This document shows, piece after piece, positions 5,621-13,465 of a stretch of 13,776 nt of DNA. Under the pieces are notes generated by a model that was not told the DNA's origin, searched no databases, and saw only the letters and a list, made by a program, of their open reading frames with translations. How positions within the stretch are numbered: position 1 is the stretch's first letter; every line of letters starts with the position of its first letter. The translations under genes were made by a program, and so were the position numbers. Source of the stretch: an uncultured Gemmatimonadota bacterium (GTDB lineage Bacteria; Gemmatimonadota; Gemmatimonadetes; Gemmatimonadales; Gemmatimonadaceae); NCBI GenBank assembly GCA_946480295.1, contig CAMLIT010000113.1:1-13776 (forward strand). The letters are read 5' to 3'.

Positions 5621-5833
5621 CTAGCCCCGGAACTCTCCAAATGGCGGCGCCTTCTTGGCGATGCAGTAGTCGTGAACGCGCGCCGTCTTTGCCCAGATGC
5701 CCAAATGGGCGGCGATAGTCTTCGGCCGCGGGCCTCGCGCTACGCGTCGGGCGACGCCCTGCTCTGGCGGCGTGACACCGTCCCAGGCGCCTTGCGGCGG
5801 CAGGTCCCGAACGTGGCCGCCCGTTCTAGGTGG
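5621..5833 (-). pseudogene. LuxR/GerE-type helix-turn-helix remnant
   Basis: An open stretch between two stops with no usable start codon. It translates to a recognisable LuxR-type DNA-binding domain: VTPPEQGVARRVARG, then KTIAAHLGI, KTARVHDYCIAKK. These match the family pattern LTxRExxVxxLxAxGxxxKEIAxxLxIxxKTVxxHxxxIxxKL, with substitutions at usually conserved places (for example P for R and G for E near the start). The N-terminal regulatory domain is absent. It is probably a decayed transcriptional regulator of the island and unlikely to be made, unless expressed from a frame joined upstream. Confidence 0.6.
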
Positions 5834-5986
5834 TCAAGCCGCCACGGTCATAACCAGGGTAGTGGAGGTGTAACGCAAGGTTAAGGCGGAAGGCCGGCAA
5901 CGGCCGACAGTAGCTAGCCTGTAGACCGACGATTGAGGCGCGCTGTAGAGGGATAACCGACCGATGGACTGTTGGTTTTGTCGCCC

Positions 5987-6036
5987 GCGCCTGCTTTGCA
6001 AGCAGGAGGTCACCGGTTCGATCCCGGTACGCTCCA
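5987..6036 (+). pseudogene. tRNA-Ala 3' half (remnant displaced by island insertion)
   Basis: 50 nt identical to tRNA-Ala positions 909-958: anticodon arm with TGC, variable loop, T arm and 3' acceptor strand through the discriminator A. The 5' acceptor strand and D arm are absent and replaced by unrelated sequence, so no functional tRNA can fold. This is most simply the original 3' end of the chromosomal tRNA, pushed 5.1 kb away by the integration. Confidence 0.93.
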
Positions 6037-6077
6037 CTCGAGATCGCATGGCCCGGCCGCCCGCCACGGCGCGCCGG
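5987..6077 (+). repeat. Island-flanking direct repeat, right copy (att site)
   Basis: Partner of 909-999 (offset 5078), 90 of 91 positions identical. It marks the right boundary of the island. Sequence beyond 6077 should be the ancestral downstream flank of the tRNA-Ala gene. Confidence 0.92.
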
Positions 6078-6080
6078 GCC
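6050..6080 (+). terminator. Hairpin, probable ancestral tRNA-Ala terminator
   Basis: Inverted repeat GGCCCGGC (6050-6057) and GCCGGGCC (6073-6080), a perfect 8-bp GC stem with a 15-nt loop, lying 13 nt after the tRNA remnant. Only a weak T-rich tail (gtcgtgtgttc) follows. The left repeat copy has the same left arm but a mismatch in the right arm (A1000), followed instead by a stronger T-run (gtttttc, 1008-1014). Confidence 0.55.
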
Positions 6081-6250
6081 GTCGTGTGTTCGGGAGACGT
6101 CGTCCTCGACGCCCTCTCGCCACCGCCTCGTCGAGCTTGCCCTCGCCCCGTCCCCGAGGCACTCTCCGAGGCAGGGCCACCGCGCCCGCACACGCCGCCG
6201 CCCGCCGTCGAGCGCCGGCGTTCATCGACCCCTCGCGCGTCGGAGTGATC
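6081..6250. other. Non-coding flank after the island
   Basis: GC-rich sequence without a convincing gene or regulatory site. Frames spanning it on the minus strand read back through the tRNA remnant and are artefacts. Confidence 0.4.
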
Positions 6251-6490
6251 ATGCGTCGGAGCGTTGTCGTCGCCGTCGGACAGGCACGCGATCTCGTTCG
6301 GCTCGTCCTGTGCGCGGCGCTCACGCTCCTGTTCGCGGCGATCACCGTCCGCTTCGCCCTGTCCGGCGGCGGGATGGAGATCGTGTTCCTCGCGGTGCCC
6401 ACCGTCGCGCTGGTGTTCCTCACGCGCCGCTGCTATCGGCGCCTGCGCGGCTCCGCCGGCGGCAACGGGGAGGTCGGCCAGCTCCCCTGA
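6251..6490 (+). CDS. Small two-helix membrane protein, hypothetical
   Basis: 79 residues with two hydrophobic stretches, about 15-36 (LVRLVLCAALTLLFAAITV) and 42-58 (MEIVFLAVPTVALVFL). They are joined by a short glycine loop (SGGG). Both ends carry basic residues, including RRCYRRLR after the second helix. It is probably a small inner-membrane protein with both termini in the cytoplasm by the positive-inside rule. The ATG is two codons after an in-frame GTG (6245) that could also serve. No family or partner is recognised; no strong ribosome binding site is seen. Confidence 0.5.
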   Translation: MRRSVVVAVGQARDLVRLVLCAALTLLFAAITVRFALSGGGMEIVFLAVPTVALVFLTRRCYRRLRGSAGGNGEVGQLP

Positions 6491-6591
6491 GCGTGCAGCC
6501 CCTCTCGGCGGCCGTCGCGCTCGAGCGTCCGATCGCGCACCTTTCGCGCACCGCGTCGCGACGTCGCGGCTCCTCTCCCCCTTCCCGCACC

Positions 6592-6948
6592 GTGTCCTCT
6601 CCGATCTCCCCCGCCACCGCCGAGCACTACCTGTGGGGCGGTCAGTGCGACGGCTGGCATCTCGTACGCGCGCCGGGCCTGAGCGTCATCCAGGAGCGCA
6701 TGCCGCCCGGGGCGGTGGAGGTCCGACACCGCCACGCACATGCGCGGCAGTTCTTCTACGTCCTCGCGGGGGAGCTGCGGCTGGAGGTCGACGGCGTCGT
6801 GCACGTCGTGAGGCCGGGCCACGGCGTGGAGATCGCGCCCGGTTCGGCGCACGAGGCGCGGAACGCGGGCGCGGAGGACGTGTACTTTCTCGTCGTGTCG
6901 CAGCCGCCGAGCCACGGCGATCGCGAGCTCGTCGCGGCCGGCGCCTGA
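6592..6948 (+). CDS. Cupin-domain protein
   Basis: 118 residues forming one small beta-barrel cupin. Motif 1 is RHRHAHARQFFYVLAGELRL, giving H46 and H48 as metal ligands, with Q53 where the usual glutamate sits and the closing G60. Motif 2 is PGSAHEARN (83-91), giving H87 and N91. Members bind small ligands or act as simple metal-dependent enzymes or sensors; the substrate cannot be told. The GTG at 6592 gives the usual single-cupin length and begins just before SPATAEHYLWGG. An in-frame GTG at 6493 would add 33 low-complexity residues. Neither start has a clear ribosome binding site. The gene lies downstream of the small membrane protein on the same strand. Confidence 0.75.
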   Translation: MSSPISPATAEHYLWGGQCDGWHLVRAPGLSVIQERMPPGAVEVRHRHAHARQFFYVLAGELRLEVDGVVHVVRPGHGVEIAPGSAHEARNAGAEDVYFLVVSQPPSHGDRELVAAGA

Positions 6949-7003
6949 CGGGCATTCGCCCGTCGACGCCGGCCGCTCCATCATCACTCCCCGCCGTCGC
7001 CGC

Positions 7004-8779
7004 TCAGTGCACGACGACGGTGCGCGTGCCCGATCCGGGATAGCCATCCCGGTCCGTCACGGTCACGGTGATCGTATACGTGCCGGCGGGTCGGAACGCA
7101 TGCGACACGGTCATCTCGCCCGGGCGCTTCGCGTTCCCCTTCCGCGTCGACCCGTCGCCCCAGTTGATCGTGTAGGTCCACGGGCTGTCCTTGACGCCCG
7201 GGTCGTCGAAGCTCCAGGTGAAGCTGTAGCTCTTGCCCACCGACGCCGTGCCGTCGAGGCCAGCGTCCACCGTCGGCGCGGCGTTCTCGATCTTGGCCTG
7301 CGTATAGACCGCGGCGCTCTGCGCCCCCAGATGGTCCGTCACCATAAGCTTCACGTTGTACGTCCCGTCGTCGGCGTACCTGTGCACCGGATCGGGCACG
7401 GTGTCCGTGCTGCCGTCGCCGAAGTCCCATGCGTACGTGAGGACCGGCGCCAGCTCGTCCGGGTCCGTGCCGCTGCCGTGGAACGCGACGTCCGTCCCCT
7501 CGATGCCGGTGTACGGGCCGCCCGGGATGGCGACCGGCGGATGATTCACCGCCGCGATCACCGCCGTCGTCGTCGCCGTGCTCGACGCGCCGGTGGCATC
7601 GGTCACGGTGAGCGTGACCGTGAACGTCCCCGTCGTGCTATAGGCGTGCGTCGTGGTGACGCCGCTGCCGGCTGGTGTGCCGTCGCCGAAGTCCCAGCTG
7701 TACGTCAGCGGCAGGTCGCCATCGGGGTCGTTCGACGCGCTCCCGTCGAACGCCACCGCGACGTCGGGCGCCCCGGTGTACGGGCCGCCGGCGTTGGCGA
7801 TTGGCGCGTACGGCCCGCTCGCGTTGACGCAGGTGCCCGACCCGGCATCCGAGAAGACGCGGCCGGGGATGGGCATGAAGTTCCACGAGTACCAGCCGTC
7901 GCCGAGCTGCAGCTCGAGCACGCCGTACATCGAGCCCTTCTGCACCTCGCCGTTCGGCGGGATGTAGATCGGCTGCGCGTTCGACCAGTCGCCGCCGGTG
8001 CCGACGATGAACTCGCGGATGCCGCGCGGCGTGGCGTTGCCGTCCGGGTCCTGGGGCGCGTAGCGCTCGTACTGGTGCTGGTGCCCGTTGAGGACGAGCG
8101 TCGCGCCCGCCGCGTAGAGGTCCACCCAGATCTGCTTCATCGCGCTCGCCACGCCGTACGGCGCGGTGGTCGTCGAGTAGAAGCGGGGGTGGTGCCAGTA
8201 GGCCAGGATGCACTTGTTCTGGTTGGCCGCGAGGTCGTTCTGCAGCCAGGTCTCCTGCGCCGAGCCGAGCGAGGCGGGCACGGACCCGATGTTGCTGTTC
8301 AGGACGACGACGTGCCAGGTGCCGACGTCGTAGCTGTAGTAGCCCAGGCCGGCCGGGCCGGCGAGCGCGCCCCAGTAGGTGTACGAGGCGCTGGCGTTCG
8401 TCGTGGTGTAGTCGTGGTTGCCTAACGACGGACGCGTGACCGCCTTGAACGCGCCCCAGACGGGATCGTAGCAGTCCGTGTAGTTCTGCGCCGTGCCGTC
8501 GGGCATGGCGTTGTCGCCCAGCGTGTACACGCCCGCCCCGGGGTTCTGCGTCAGGTAGCTCTGGACGAGCGCCCCGGTGCTGGCCCCGTACGTCGTCGCG
8601 CAGGTGCCGATGTCGCCCGCGCCGATGAGCAGCGCTGGCGGCGCGGGGGTCGTTTCTCGCAGGAGGCGTGAGGTCGACGAGCGCTCCACCGGCTGCGTGA
8701 CGTCGGAGCAGGCGACGGCGAGCGCGAGCAGCGCTCCGGCCGCCCAGAGGCGCCCGAGTCCGTCCGCATGGCGTATCAT
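7004..8779 (-). CDS. Predicted lipoprotein metallophosphoesterase with three PKD domains
   Basis: 591 residues. A signal sequence ends in a lipobox-like LAVAC (C24), predicting a lipid-anchored exported protein. Residues 50-310 are a calcineurin-like/purple-acid-phosphatase metallophosphoesterase with motifs in order: GAGDIG (D56), LGDN (D89), GNHD (N121, H122), the HH pair 196-197 and NGHQHQYE (H233, H235), all ligands of a two-metal centre. Three PKD domains follow at about 327-407, 414-496 and 501-591, each with WDFGDG or NWGDG and a closing VTVTD-type strand; they usually mediate surface or polysaccharide contact. The likely role is extracytoplasmic phosphate-ester hydrolysis; the substrate is unknown. 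The ATG at 8779 has GGAGGG just upstream and starts at the signal peptide. It is divergent from the S9 peptidase. Confidence 0.9.
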   Translation of the reverse strand: MIRHADGLGRLWAAGALLALAVACSDVTQPVERSSTSRLLRETTPAPPALLIGAGDIGTCATTYGASTGALVQSYLTQNPGAGVYTLGDNAMPDGTAQNYTDCYDPVWGAFKAVTRPSLGNHDYTTTNASASYTYWGALAGPAGLGYYSYDVGTWHVVVLNSNIGSVPASLGSAQETWLQNDLAANQNKCILAYWHHPRFYSTTTAPYGVASAMKQIWVDLYAAGATLVLNGHQHQYERYAPQDPDGNATPRGIREFIVGTGGDWSNAQPIYIPPNGEVQKGSMYGVLELQLGDGWYSWNFMPIPGRVFSDAGSGTCVNASGPYAPIANAGGPYTGAPDVAVAFDGSASNDPDGDLPLTYSWDFGDGTPAGSGVTTTHAYSTTGTFTVTLTVTDATGASSTATTTAVIAAVNHPPVAIPGGPYTGIEGTDVAFHGSGTDPDELAPVLTYAWDFGDGSTDTVPDPVHRYADDGTYNVKLMVTDHLGAQSAAVYTQAKIENAAPTVDAGLDGTASVGKSYSFTWSFDDPGVKDSPWTYTINWGDGSTRKGNAKRPGEMTVSHAFRPAGTYTITVTVTDRDGYPGSGTRTVVVH

Positions 8780-8942
8780 GGTCCCTCCACGTGTCGTACC
8801 TTCACGGTAGCGCCACACCGCCGCGCGTCGATCAGGGGAAGGCGCGGCGCGTGTGCGGCATCCGGATGGACAACGACCGCTCCCCCGCGCAGAATGATGC
8901 GACGCGGCTCCCTCCGGACCGCGCCCCACCCGAGAGGACTCC
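8780..8942. promoter_or_regulatory. Divergent intergenic region with both promoters expected
   Basis: 163 bp between the start codons of the phosphoesterase (minus) and the S9 peptidase (plus). Promoters for both must lie here, but no -35/-10 pair stood out and no palindrome was convincing. Confidence 0.3.
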
Positions 8943-10976
8943 ATGCCCTCCATTCGCGTCGCGCTCCTCGCCGTCGCCTGTCTCTCGTCCACGCTCACTG
9001 CGCAGGCCGCGACCCCGCCGGCCGGGCGCCCCCTTCGCGCCGGCGACCTCTATCGCCTTCGCACCGTCAGGGACCCGCAGCTCTCCCCCGACGGCGCCTG
9101 GGTCGCCTTCAGCGTCGGCACGAGTGATTCGGCGAAGGACCGGAACGACAGCGACGTCTGGATGGTGAGCTGGGACGGCACGCGGTCGGTCCAGCTCACG
9201 TACTCCCCCGACGCGGAGTCGTCGCCGCGGTGGAGCCCCGACGGGCGCTGGCTCGCCTTCACCTCCGGCCGACAGGAGGGGAAGGGGAGCCAGCTCTGGC
9301 TGCTCGACCGGCGCGGCGGCGAGGCGCAGCGCGTCACGCAGCTGCGCGGCGGCATCGCCGACTACGCCTGGTCGCCCGACTCGAGGCGCCTCGTCTTCGC
9401 CGTCGAGGAGGAGACGGATTCGGTGGCGCGGAAGGACACGGCCGAGCACCGGACGCCGAAGCCGATCGTCATCGACCGCTATCACTTCAAGGAGGACGTC
9501 ACCGGCTACCTCGGCACGAAGCGCACGCACCTCCTGCTCTTCGACCTCGCCACGCGGAAGACGGAGCCGCTCACCGACGGCCTCGCCTCCGACGACGAGG
9601 ATCCCGCGTGGTCGCCCGACGGCGAGCGCATCGCCTTCGTGCGGCGGCCGCTGGAGGAGCCGTCGCAGCCCGAAGCCAGCGACGTCTACGTCGTCGACGC
9701 GCGCCCCGGCGCGACGCCGAAGCGGCTGACGGACTTTCCCGGCCCCGATGGCGGCCGGTTGTCATGGAGTCCCGACGGGCGGTGGATCGCCTTCACGCGC
9801 GGCGACGAGCCGAAGTACTCCGCGTACCACGAGAACCGGCTGGCGGTGGTGGCGGCCGATGGCGCGAGCCCGGCGCGCGTGCTGACCGCCGCCTTCGACC
9901 GGCCGATCTCCTCACCGCGCTTCACCGCCGACGGCGCGCACATCCTCGCCCTCGTCGCCGACGATCGCGCGCAGAACCTCGTGCGTGTTCGCCTGCGCGA
10001 CGGGGCGGTGGACACGGTGAGCGCCGGCCGTCGCGTCATCTCGGCGTTCACCGCCGGCCGCGACGGACGCGTCGCGCTCCTCGTGTCCACGCCGACGGAG
10101 CCCGACGAGGTCTACGCACTGGCCGGCGACTCGCTGCGCAGACTCTCGCACCAGAACGACTCCCTCGTCGCCGAGCTGCGGCTCGCCCGCACCGAGGACT
10201 TCGCGTCGCGCAGCCGCGACGGCGCCGAGGTCCACGGCCTCCTCGTCCGGCCGCCTGACGCCTCGGCAGGCGCGAAGCTGCCGCTCATCCTCTACATCCA
10301 CGGCGGTCCGAACGGCCAGGACGCGTACTCGTTCAGCTTCGATCGCCAGCTCTTCGCCGCCAACGGCTACGCCGTGCTCTCGGTGAACTATCGTGGCAGC
10401 AACGGCCGCGGCTCGGCGTACCAGAAGGCGATCTTCGCCGACTGGGGCGACAGGGAGGTCGTCGACCTCCTCGGCGCCGTGGACGAGGCGGTGAAGCGCG
10501 GGATCGCCGATCCGGATCGGCTGGGGATCGGCGGATGGAGCTACGGCGGCATCCTCACCGATTACACCATCGCCTCGACGACGCGCTTCCGCGCCGCGGT
10601 GGCCGGGGCGGGAAGCGCGCTCCAACTCTCGATGTACGGGAGCGATGAATACATCTCGCAGTACAACGTCGAGCTCGGGCCGCCGTGGAAGAGCGAGGCG
10701 CTCTGGGTGAAGCTCTCCTATCCGTTCTTCCACGCCGACCGGATCCGCACGCCGACCCTGTTCATGGGCGGCCAGAGCGACTTCAACGTGCCGATCATCG
10801 GCGGGGAGCAGATGTACGAGGCGCTGCGCACGCTCGGCGTGCCGACGCAGCTCGTCATCTATCCCGGGCAGTTCCACGGCCTGACGACGCCTTCCTATCG
10901 CAAGGACCGCATGGAGCGCTGGCTGGCCTGGTACGACCGGTACCTGAAGGGGAACGTGGTGCAGGCGGGGCGTTAG
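8943..10976 (+). CDS. Secreted S9-family (prolyl oligopeptidase-type) peptidase
   Basis: 677 residues. A signal peptide (MPSIRVALLAVACLSSTLTA, likely cleaved after AQA) exports it. Residues 40-410 form a beta-propeller with repeated WSPDGRWLAF-like TolB/PD40 blades (near 43-58, 95-107, 142-153, 222-233, 274-285). Residues 425-677 are the alpha/beta-hydrolase domain: oxyanion-region HGGPNG (453-458), nucleophile elbow GGWSYGG (S533), acid in GGQSDFNVP (D613) and GQFHG (H645). This arrangement fits dipeptidyl- or acylaminoacyl-peptidases that trim short peptides, probably in the periplasm. AGAGGA-like purines (agagga) precede the ATG. Length is normal and the catalytic triad is complete. Exact specificity cannot be read. 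Confidence 0.94.
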   Translation: MPSIRVALLAVACLSSTLTAQAATPPAGRPLRAGDLYRLRTVRDPQLSPDGAWVAFSVGTSDSAKDRNDSDVWMVSWDGTRSVQLTYSPDAESSPRWSPDGRWLAFTSGRQEGKGSQLWLLDRRGGEAQRVTQLRGGIADYAWSPDSRRLVFAVEEETDSVARKDTAEHRTPKPIVIDRYHFKEDVTGYLGTKRTHLLLFDLATRKTEPLTDGLASDDEDPAWSPDGERIAFVRRPLEEPSQPEASDVYVVDARPGATPKRLTDFPGPDGGRLSWSPDGRWIAFTRGDEPKYSAYHENRLAVVAADGASPARVLTAAFDRPISSPRFTADGAHILALVADDRAQNLVRVRLRDGAVDTVSAGRRVISAFTAGRDGRVALLVSTPTEPDEVYALAGDSLRRLSHQNDSLVAELRLARTEDFASRSRDGAEVHGLLVRPPDASAGAKLPLILYIHGGPNGQDAYSFSFDRQLFAANGYAVLSVNYRGSNGRGSAYQKAIFADWGDREVVDLLGAVDEAVKRGIADPDRLGIGGWSYGGILTDYTIASTTRFRAAVAGAGSALQLSMYGSDEYISQYNVELGPPWKSEALWVKLSYPFFHADRIRTPTLFMGGQSDFNVPIIGGEQMYEALRTLGVPTQLVIYPGQFHGLTTPSYRKDRMERWLAWYDRYLKGNVVQAGR

Positions 10977-11003
10977 GCGCCGCCTGGCCGCGTTCGCGCG
11001 CTC

Positions 11004-11714
11004 CTACTGGAACCGCAGCAGGATCCCGGCGACGCTGGTCGCCCCGAGCGTCGCATGCTTCGTGTCGCCGGCCGAGCCCCCGTCCGGCGCCGCCGTCATC
11101 TGGAAGCTGGTCTGGAGCGCCGCCGCCTCGCAGGTCACGCCGTTCTGCGCCTGGAAGCCGGTGCACGCGCCGCCGGTCGTGCCGGTCGAGAACGTCCCGC
11201 CCCCGGACTGCGCGCGCCACGCCGTCACCGTGCTCCCCTCCACGTGGAACAGGTGGCCGTTCATCACCGACCCGCCGAACGGGCCGGCGACGGAGGTCGG
11301 CGGCGTGGTGCCGGATCCCGGGCCGTAGCCGTCGACGATCATGAAGTTCGTCGGGTTCGACGGGTCGTCGAAGGCGATGAGGTCGAAGGTCGCGAAGCTG
11401 TTGCTGGACGTGACGACCGACCGCTGCAGCCCGACCGCGTAGAAGGGCCCCGACGCGAGGTCCGTCGTCACGTCGATGCGGTCGGCTTCGGCGCCCGACG
11501 CCAGCACCAGCGACGCGGAGTCCGCGAGCCAGGCCAGCTCCGGGTGCACGGGCGCGATCGCCTTCATCCGCGTCGTGAGCACCGACGCCTGCGAGGCGCT
11601 GAGGTGGATCGTCGGCGCGTTCACCGTCGGCTCGGTCGAGCCGCCGCAGGCGGCCGCGAGGAGTGATCCGAGCAGCAGCGCCGCGTGGGCCGGGACGCGC
11701 GTGTACGATCGCAT
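11004..11714 (-). CDS. Predicted lipoprotein of unknown function
   Basis: 236 residues. A signal sequence ends in LLAAAC (C23), followed by GGSTEP, typical of a lipid-anchored exported protein. The mature part is Ser/Thr/Gly-rich and probably beta-sheet. It contains RMKAIAPVHPELAWLADSA near the start, FDLIAFDDPSNPTNFMIVDG in the middle, and two cysteines (GACTGFQ and GVTCEAA) that could form a disulfide. No enzyme motif or known family is recognised. The ATG at 11714 is chosen over a longer frame because AGGAG lies seven bases upstream and the signal peptide starts at once. It is convergent with the S9 peptidase (27-bp gap) and divergent from the kinase. Confidence 0.82.
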   Translation of the reverse strand: MRSYTRVPAHAALLLGSLLAAACGGSTEPTVNAPTIHLSASQASVLTTRMKAIAPVHPELAWLADSASLVLASGAEADRIDVTTDLASGPFYAVGLQRSVVTSSNSFATFDLIAFDDPSNPTNFMIVDGYGPGSGTTPPTSVAGPFGGSVMNGHLFHVEGSTVTAWRAQSGGGTFSTGTTGGACTGFQAQNGVTCEAAALQTSFQMTAAPDGGSAGDTKHATLGATSVAGILLRFQ

Positions 11715-11953
11715 CGCCTTGCTCCTGAGAGGGACGTTTCGAGGCCCAACCCGTCCTTTCTGACCGATGGTCACATGCGAGCGGGGGGCCCACGATCTGT
11801 TTTTTCGACGGTTTCGTGACCTCGACGAGGGTTCGGTCATCTTGTCCGTAGAGCTCGTCTGGTCCATCTTCCTCATCCCTCCCTCCCACCCCCGGCTTCC
11901 TGCCAACTCGCCGAACGCAGGCCACGCCGGCGCCCGATGCGCCGTCGCGGCCC
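11715..11953. other. Intergenic region between lipoprotein and histidine kinase
   Basis: 239 bp with no gene. It should hold the divergent promoters for the lipoprotein and the two-component operon. A T-run (gttttttc, about 11799-11806) and a pyrimidine-rich stretch (11870-11900) are visible, but no convincing promoter pair. Confidence 0.35.
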
Positions 11954-13465
11954 ATGTCACGCGCCCTCACGGCCCTCGCCGCCATCGCGTCCTCGCTGGC
12001 CAGCGGCGAGTCCGTGGCCGACGTCATTCCCGGCGTCCTGGACGCCATCCGTGAAGAGCTCGCCGCCAGCGGCTGCGCGCTCTGGCTGCGGAACGGGGAT
12101 GGCCTCCGTCGCGAATGGGCGGCGGGCGAGGCGACCACGGATCCGTCGCTGGTCGACGCGGCGCTGGCGCGGCGCGAGACGCCGCCGGATGGGCTCAGCG
12201 TCACGCCGCTCATGGCGAGCCGGCAGGTCATCGGCGCGCTCACCATCCGGCCGGGGCGCGCGATCTCGGACGAGGACCGGCTCTTTCTCGCCACCGTCGC
12301 CGACCTCCTCGGCCCGGCGATCCGCGACGCGGAGTACGCGCACCGGCTGGAGATCGAGGTGGCCGAGCACATGCGCGAGATCGACGCGCAGCGCCGCTTC
12401 ACGGCGAAGATCATCGACTCCATGCCGGTCGGCCTGTACGTGATCGACCGCGCGTTCCGCATCCAGGCCTGGAACCGGAAGCGCGAGACGGGGATGCAGG
12501 GCGTGTCGCGCGACGTCGCGATCGGCCGCACGATCTTCGAGATCCTGCACCGCCAGCCCGCCGAGCTCCTGCGCCACGAGTTCGAGGACGTCTTCGCCAC
12601 CGGCGAGGTCCAGCAGCTCCACACCGAGTCCACCGCCACCGGCGAGCGCCGCACCTACCGCATCACCAAGATCCCGATGCGGCTCGATGACGCGGAGATC
12701 ACGCACGTCATTACCGTGGGGGAGGACATCACCGACTGGCGCGAGTCGCAGGAGCGGATCGCCCAGGCGGAGAAGCTCGCCGCCGTGGGCACGCTCGCCG
12801 CCGGCGTCATGCACGAGATCAACAACCCGCTGGCGACGATCCACGCGTGCGTGGAGAGCCTGTCGCTGCAGCTCGCGGAGGGGAAGACGTTCGACGAGAT
12901 CGGCCCCGAGCTGCGCGAGATGCTGCGCCTCATCGAGCACGAGGTGCAGCGGTGCAGCGGCATCGTCGGCGGCGTGCTCGATTTCAGCCGCCCCAGGCCG
13001 GCGACGGCGGAGCTGGTGGACGTGAACGCGGTGATCGAGAAGACGCTGTTCCTCCTCAAGTATCACTCGCGCTTCAAGCTGTTGACGGTGCAGTGCGACC
13101 TCGCGCCGGGCCCGGCGTGCGTGCGCGGGAACGGCGAGCAGCTCGTGCAGGTCTTCATGGCGCTGCTGCTCAACGCGATGGACGCGATGGACGGGAAGGG
13201 GACGGTGCGCCTCCGCACGCGCGTCGACGCGGAGCGCGACGCGATGATCGCCGAGGTGGTGGACGAGGGCGCGGGGATCCGTCCCTCGGACCTGCCGAAG
13301 ATCTTCGACCCGTTCTACACGACGAAACCGCCCGGCCGGGGCACCGGCCTCGGGCTCTCCATCTGTTACGCCATAGTGGCGGAGCACGGCGGCCGCATCG
13401 AGGTCGACAGCGCGGCGGGCGCGGGCAGCGTCTTCCGCATCGTGCTTCCGCGGGTGAAGGCATGA
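11954..13465 (+). CDS. GAF-PAS sensor histidine kinase, NtrB-like
   Basis: 503 residues with no signal peptide or membrane span, so a cytoplasmic sensor. Residues 1-125 form a degenerate GAF-like domain (SVTPLMASRQVIGALTIRPG). A linker coiled coil runs 125-150. A PAS domain spans about 150-262 (VGLYVIDRAFRIQAWNRKRE to ITVGEDITDWRE). The dimerisation/phosphoacceptor helix has LAAGVMHEINNPLATI (H287). The ATPase domain carries the N box LLLNAMDAM (N407), G1 DEGAGI (D437), F box FDPFYTTK and G2 GTGLGLSI (463-470). All core boxes are intact. It autophosphorylates H287 and should pass phosphate to the regulator encoded next, whose ATG overlaps its TGA by 4 nt. The signal is unknown. The ATG lacks an obvious ribosome binding site, so the start is less sure than the rest. 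Confidence 0.93.
   Translation: MSRALTALAAIASSLASGESVADVIPGVLDAIREELAASGCALWLRNGDGLRREWAAGEATTDPSLVDAALARRETPPDGLSVTPLMASRQVIGALTIRPGRAISDEDRLFLATVADLLGPAIRDAEYAHRLEIEVAEHMREIDAQRRFTAKIIDSMPVGLYVIDRAFRIQAWNRKRETGMQGVSRDVAIGRTIFEILHRQPAELLRHEFEDVFATGEVQQLHTESTATGERRTYRITKIPMRLDDAEITHVITVGEDITDWRESQERIAQAEKLAAVGTLAAGVMHEINNPLATIHACVESLSLQLAEGKTFDEIGPELREMLRLIEHEVQRCSGIVGGVLDFSRPRPATAELVDVNAVIEKTLFLLKYHSRFKLLTVQCDLAPGPACVRGNGEQLVQVFMALLLNAMDAMDGKGTVRLRTRVDAERDAMIAEVVDEGAGIRPSDLPKIFDPFYTTKPPGRGTGLGLSICYAIVAEHGGRIEVDSAAGAGSVFRIVLPRVKA

Larger units (their letters stand above)
909..6077. mobile_element. Genomic island integrated at tRNA-Ala, apparently immobilised
   Basis: About 5.1 kb bounded by the two copies of a 91-bp direct repeat derived from the tRNA-Ala 3' end. 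Inside the left end lies a decayed tyrosine recombinase reading toward the tRNA, as expected for such elements. Cargo is the toxin-antitoxin-chaperone operon (2288-3640), two small minus-strand genes (3944-4445), a 294-residue orphan gene (4624-5508) and a LuxR helix-turn-helix remnant (5621-5833). Base composition is lower in GC than the flanks in places. No intact integrase, transfer gene or replication gene is visible, so this looks like a degraded remnant that kept its cargo. Whether it was a prophage, an integrative element or a satellite cannot be decided from what remains. Confidence 0.85.

Noticed and set aside
5826..6193. Long minus-strand frames containing YRDRTGDLLLAKQA or ERTGIEPVTSCLQS
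   Set aside because: This is the reverse translation of the tRNA-Ala 3' half, a well-known source of spurious gene calls. The frames span the tRNA remnant and are not real.
10855..12654. A 599-codon minus-strand open frame through the kinase and lipoprotein region
   Set aside because: High GC creates long antisense frames. The protein is low-complexity Arg/Ala/Ser, while the opposite-frame lipoprotein and plus-strand kinase have clear domains.
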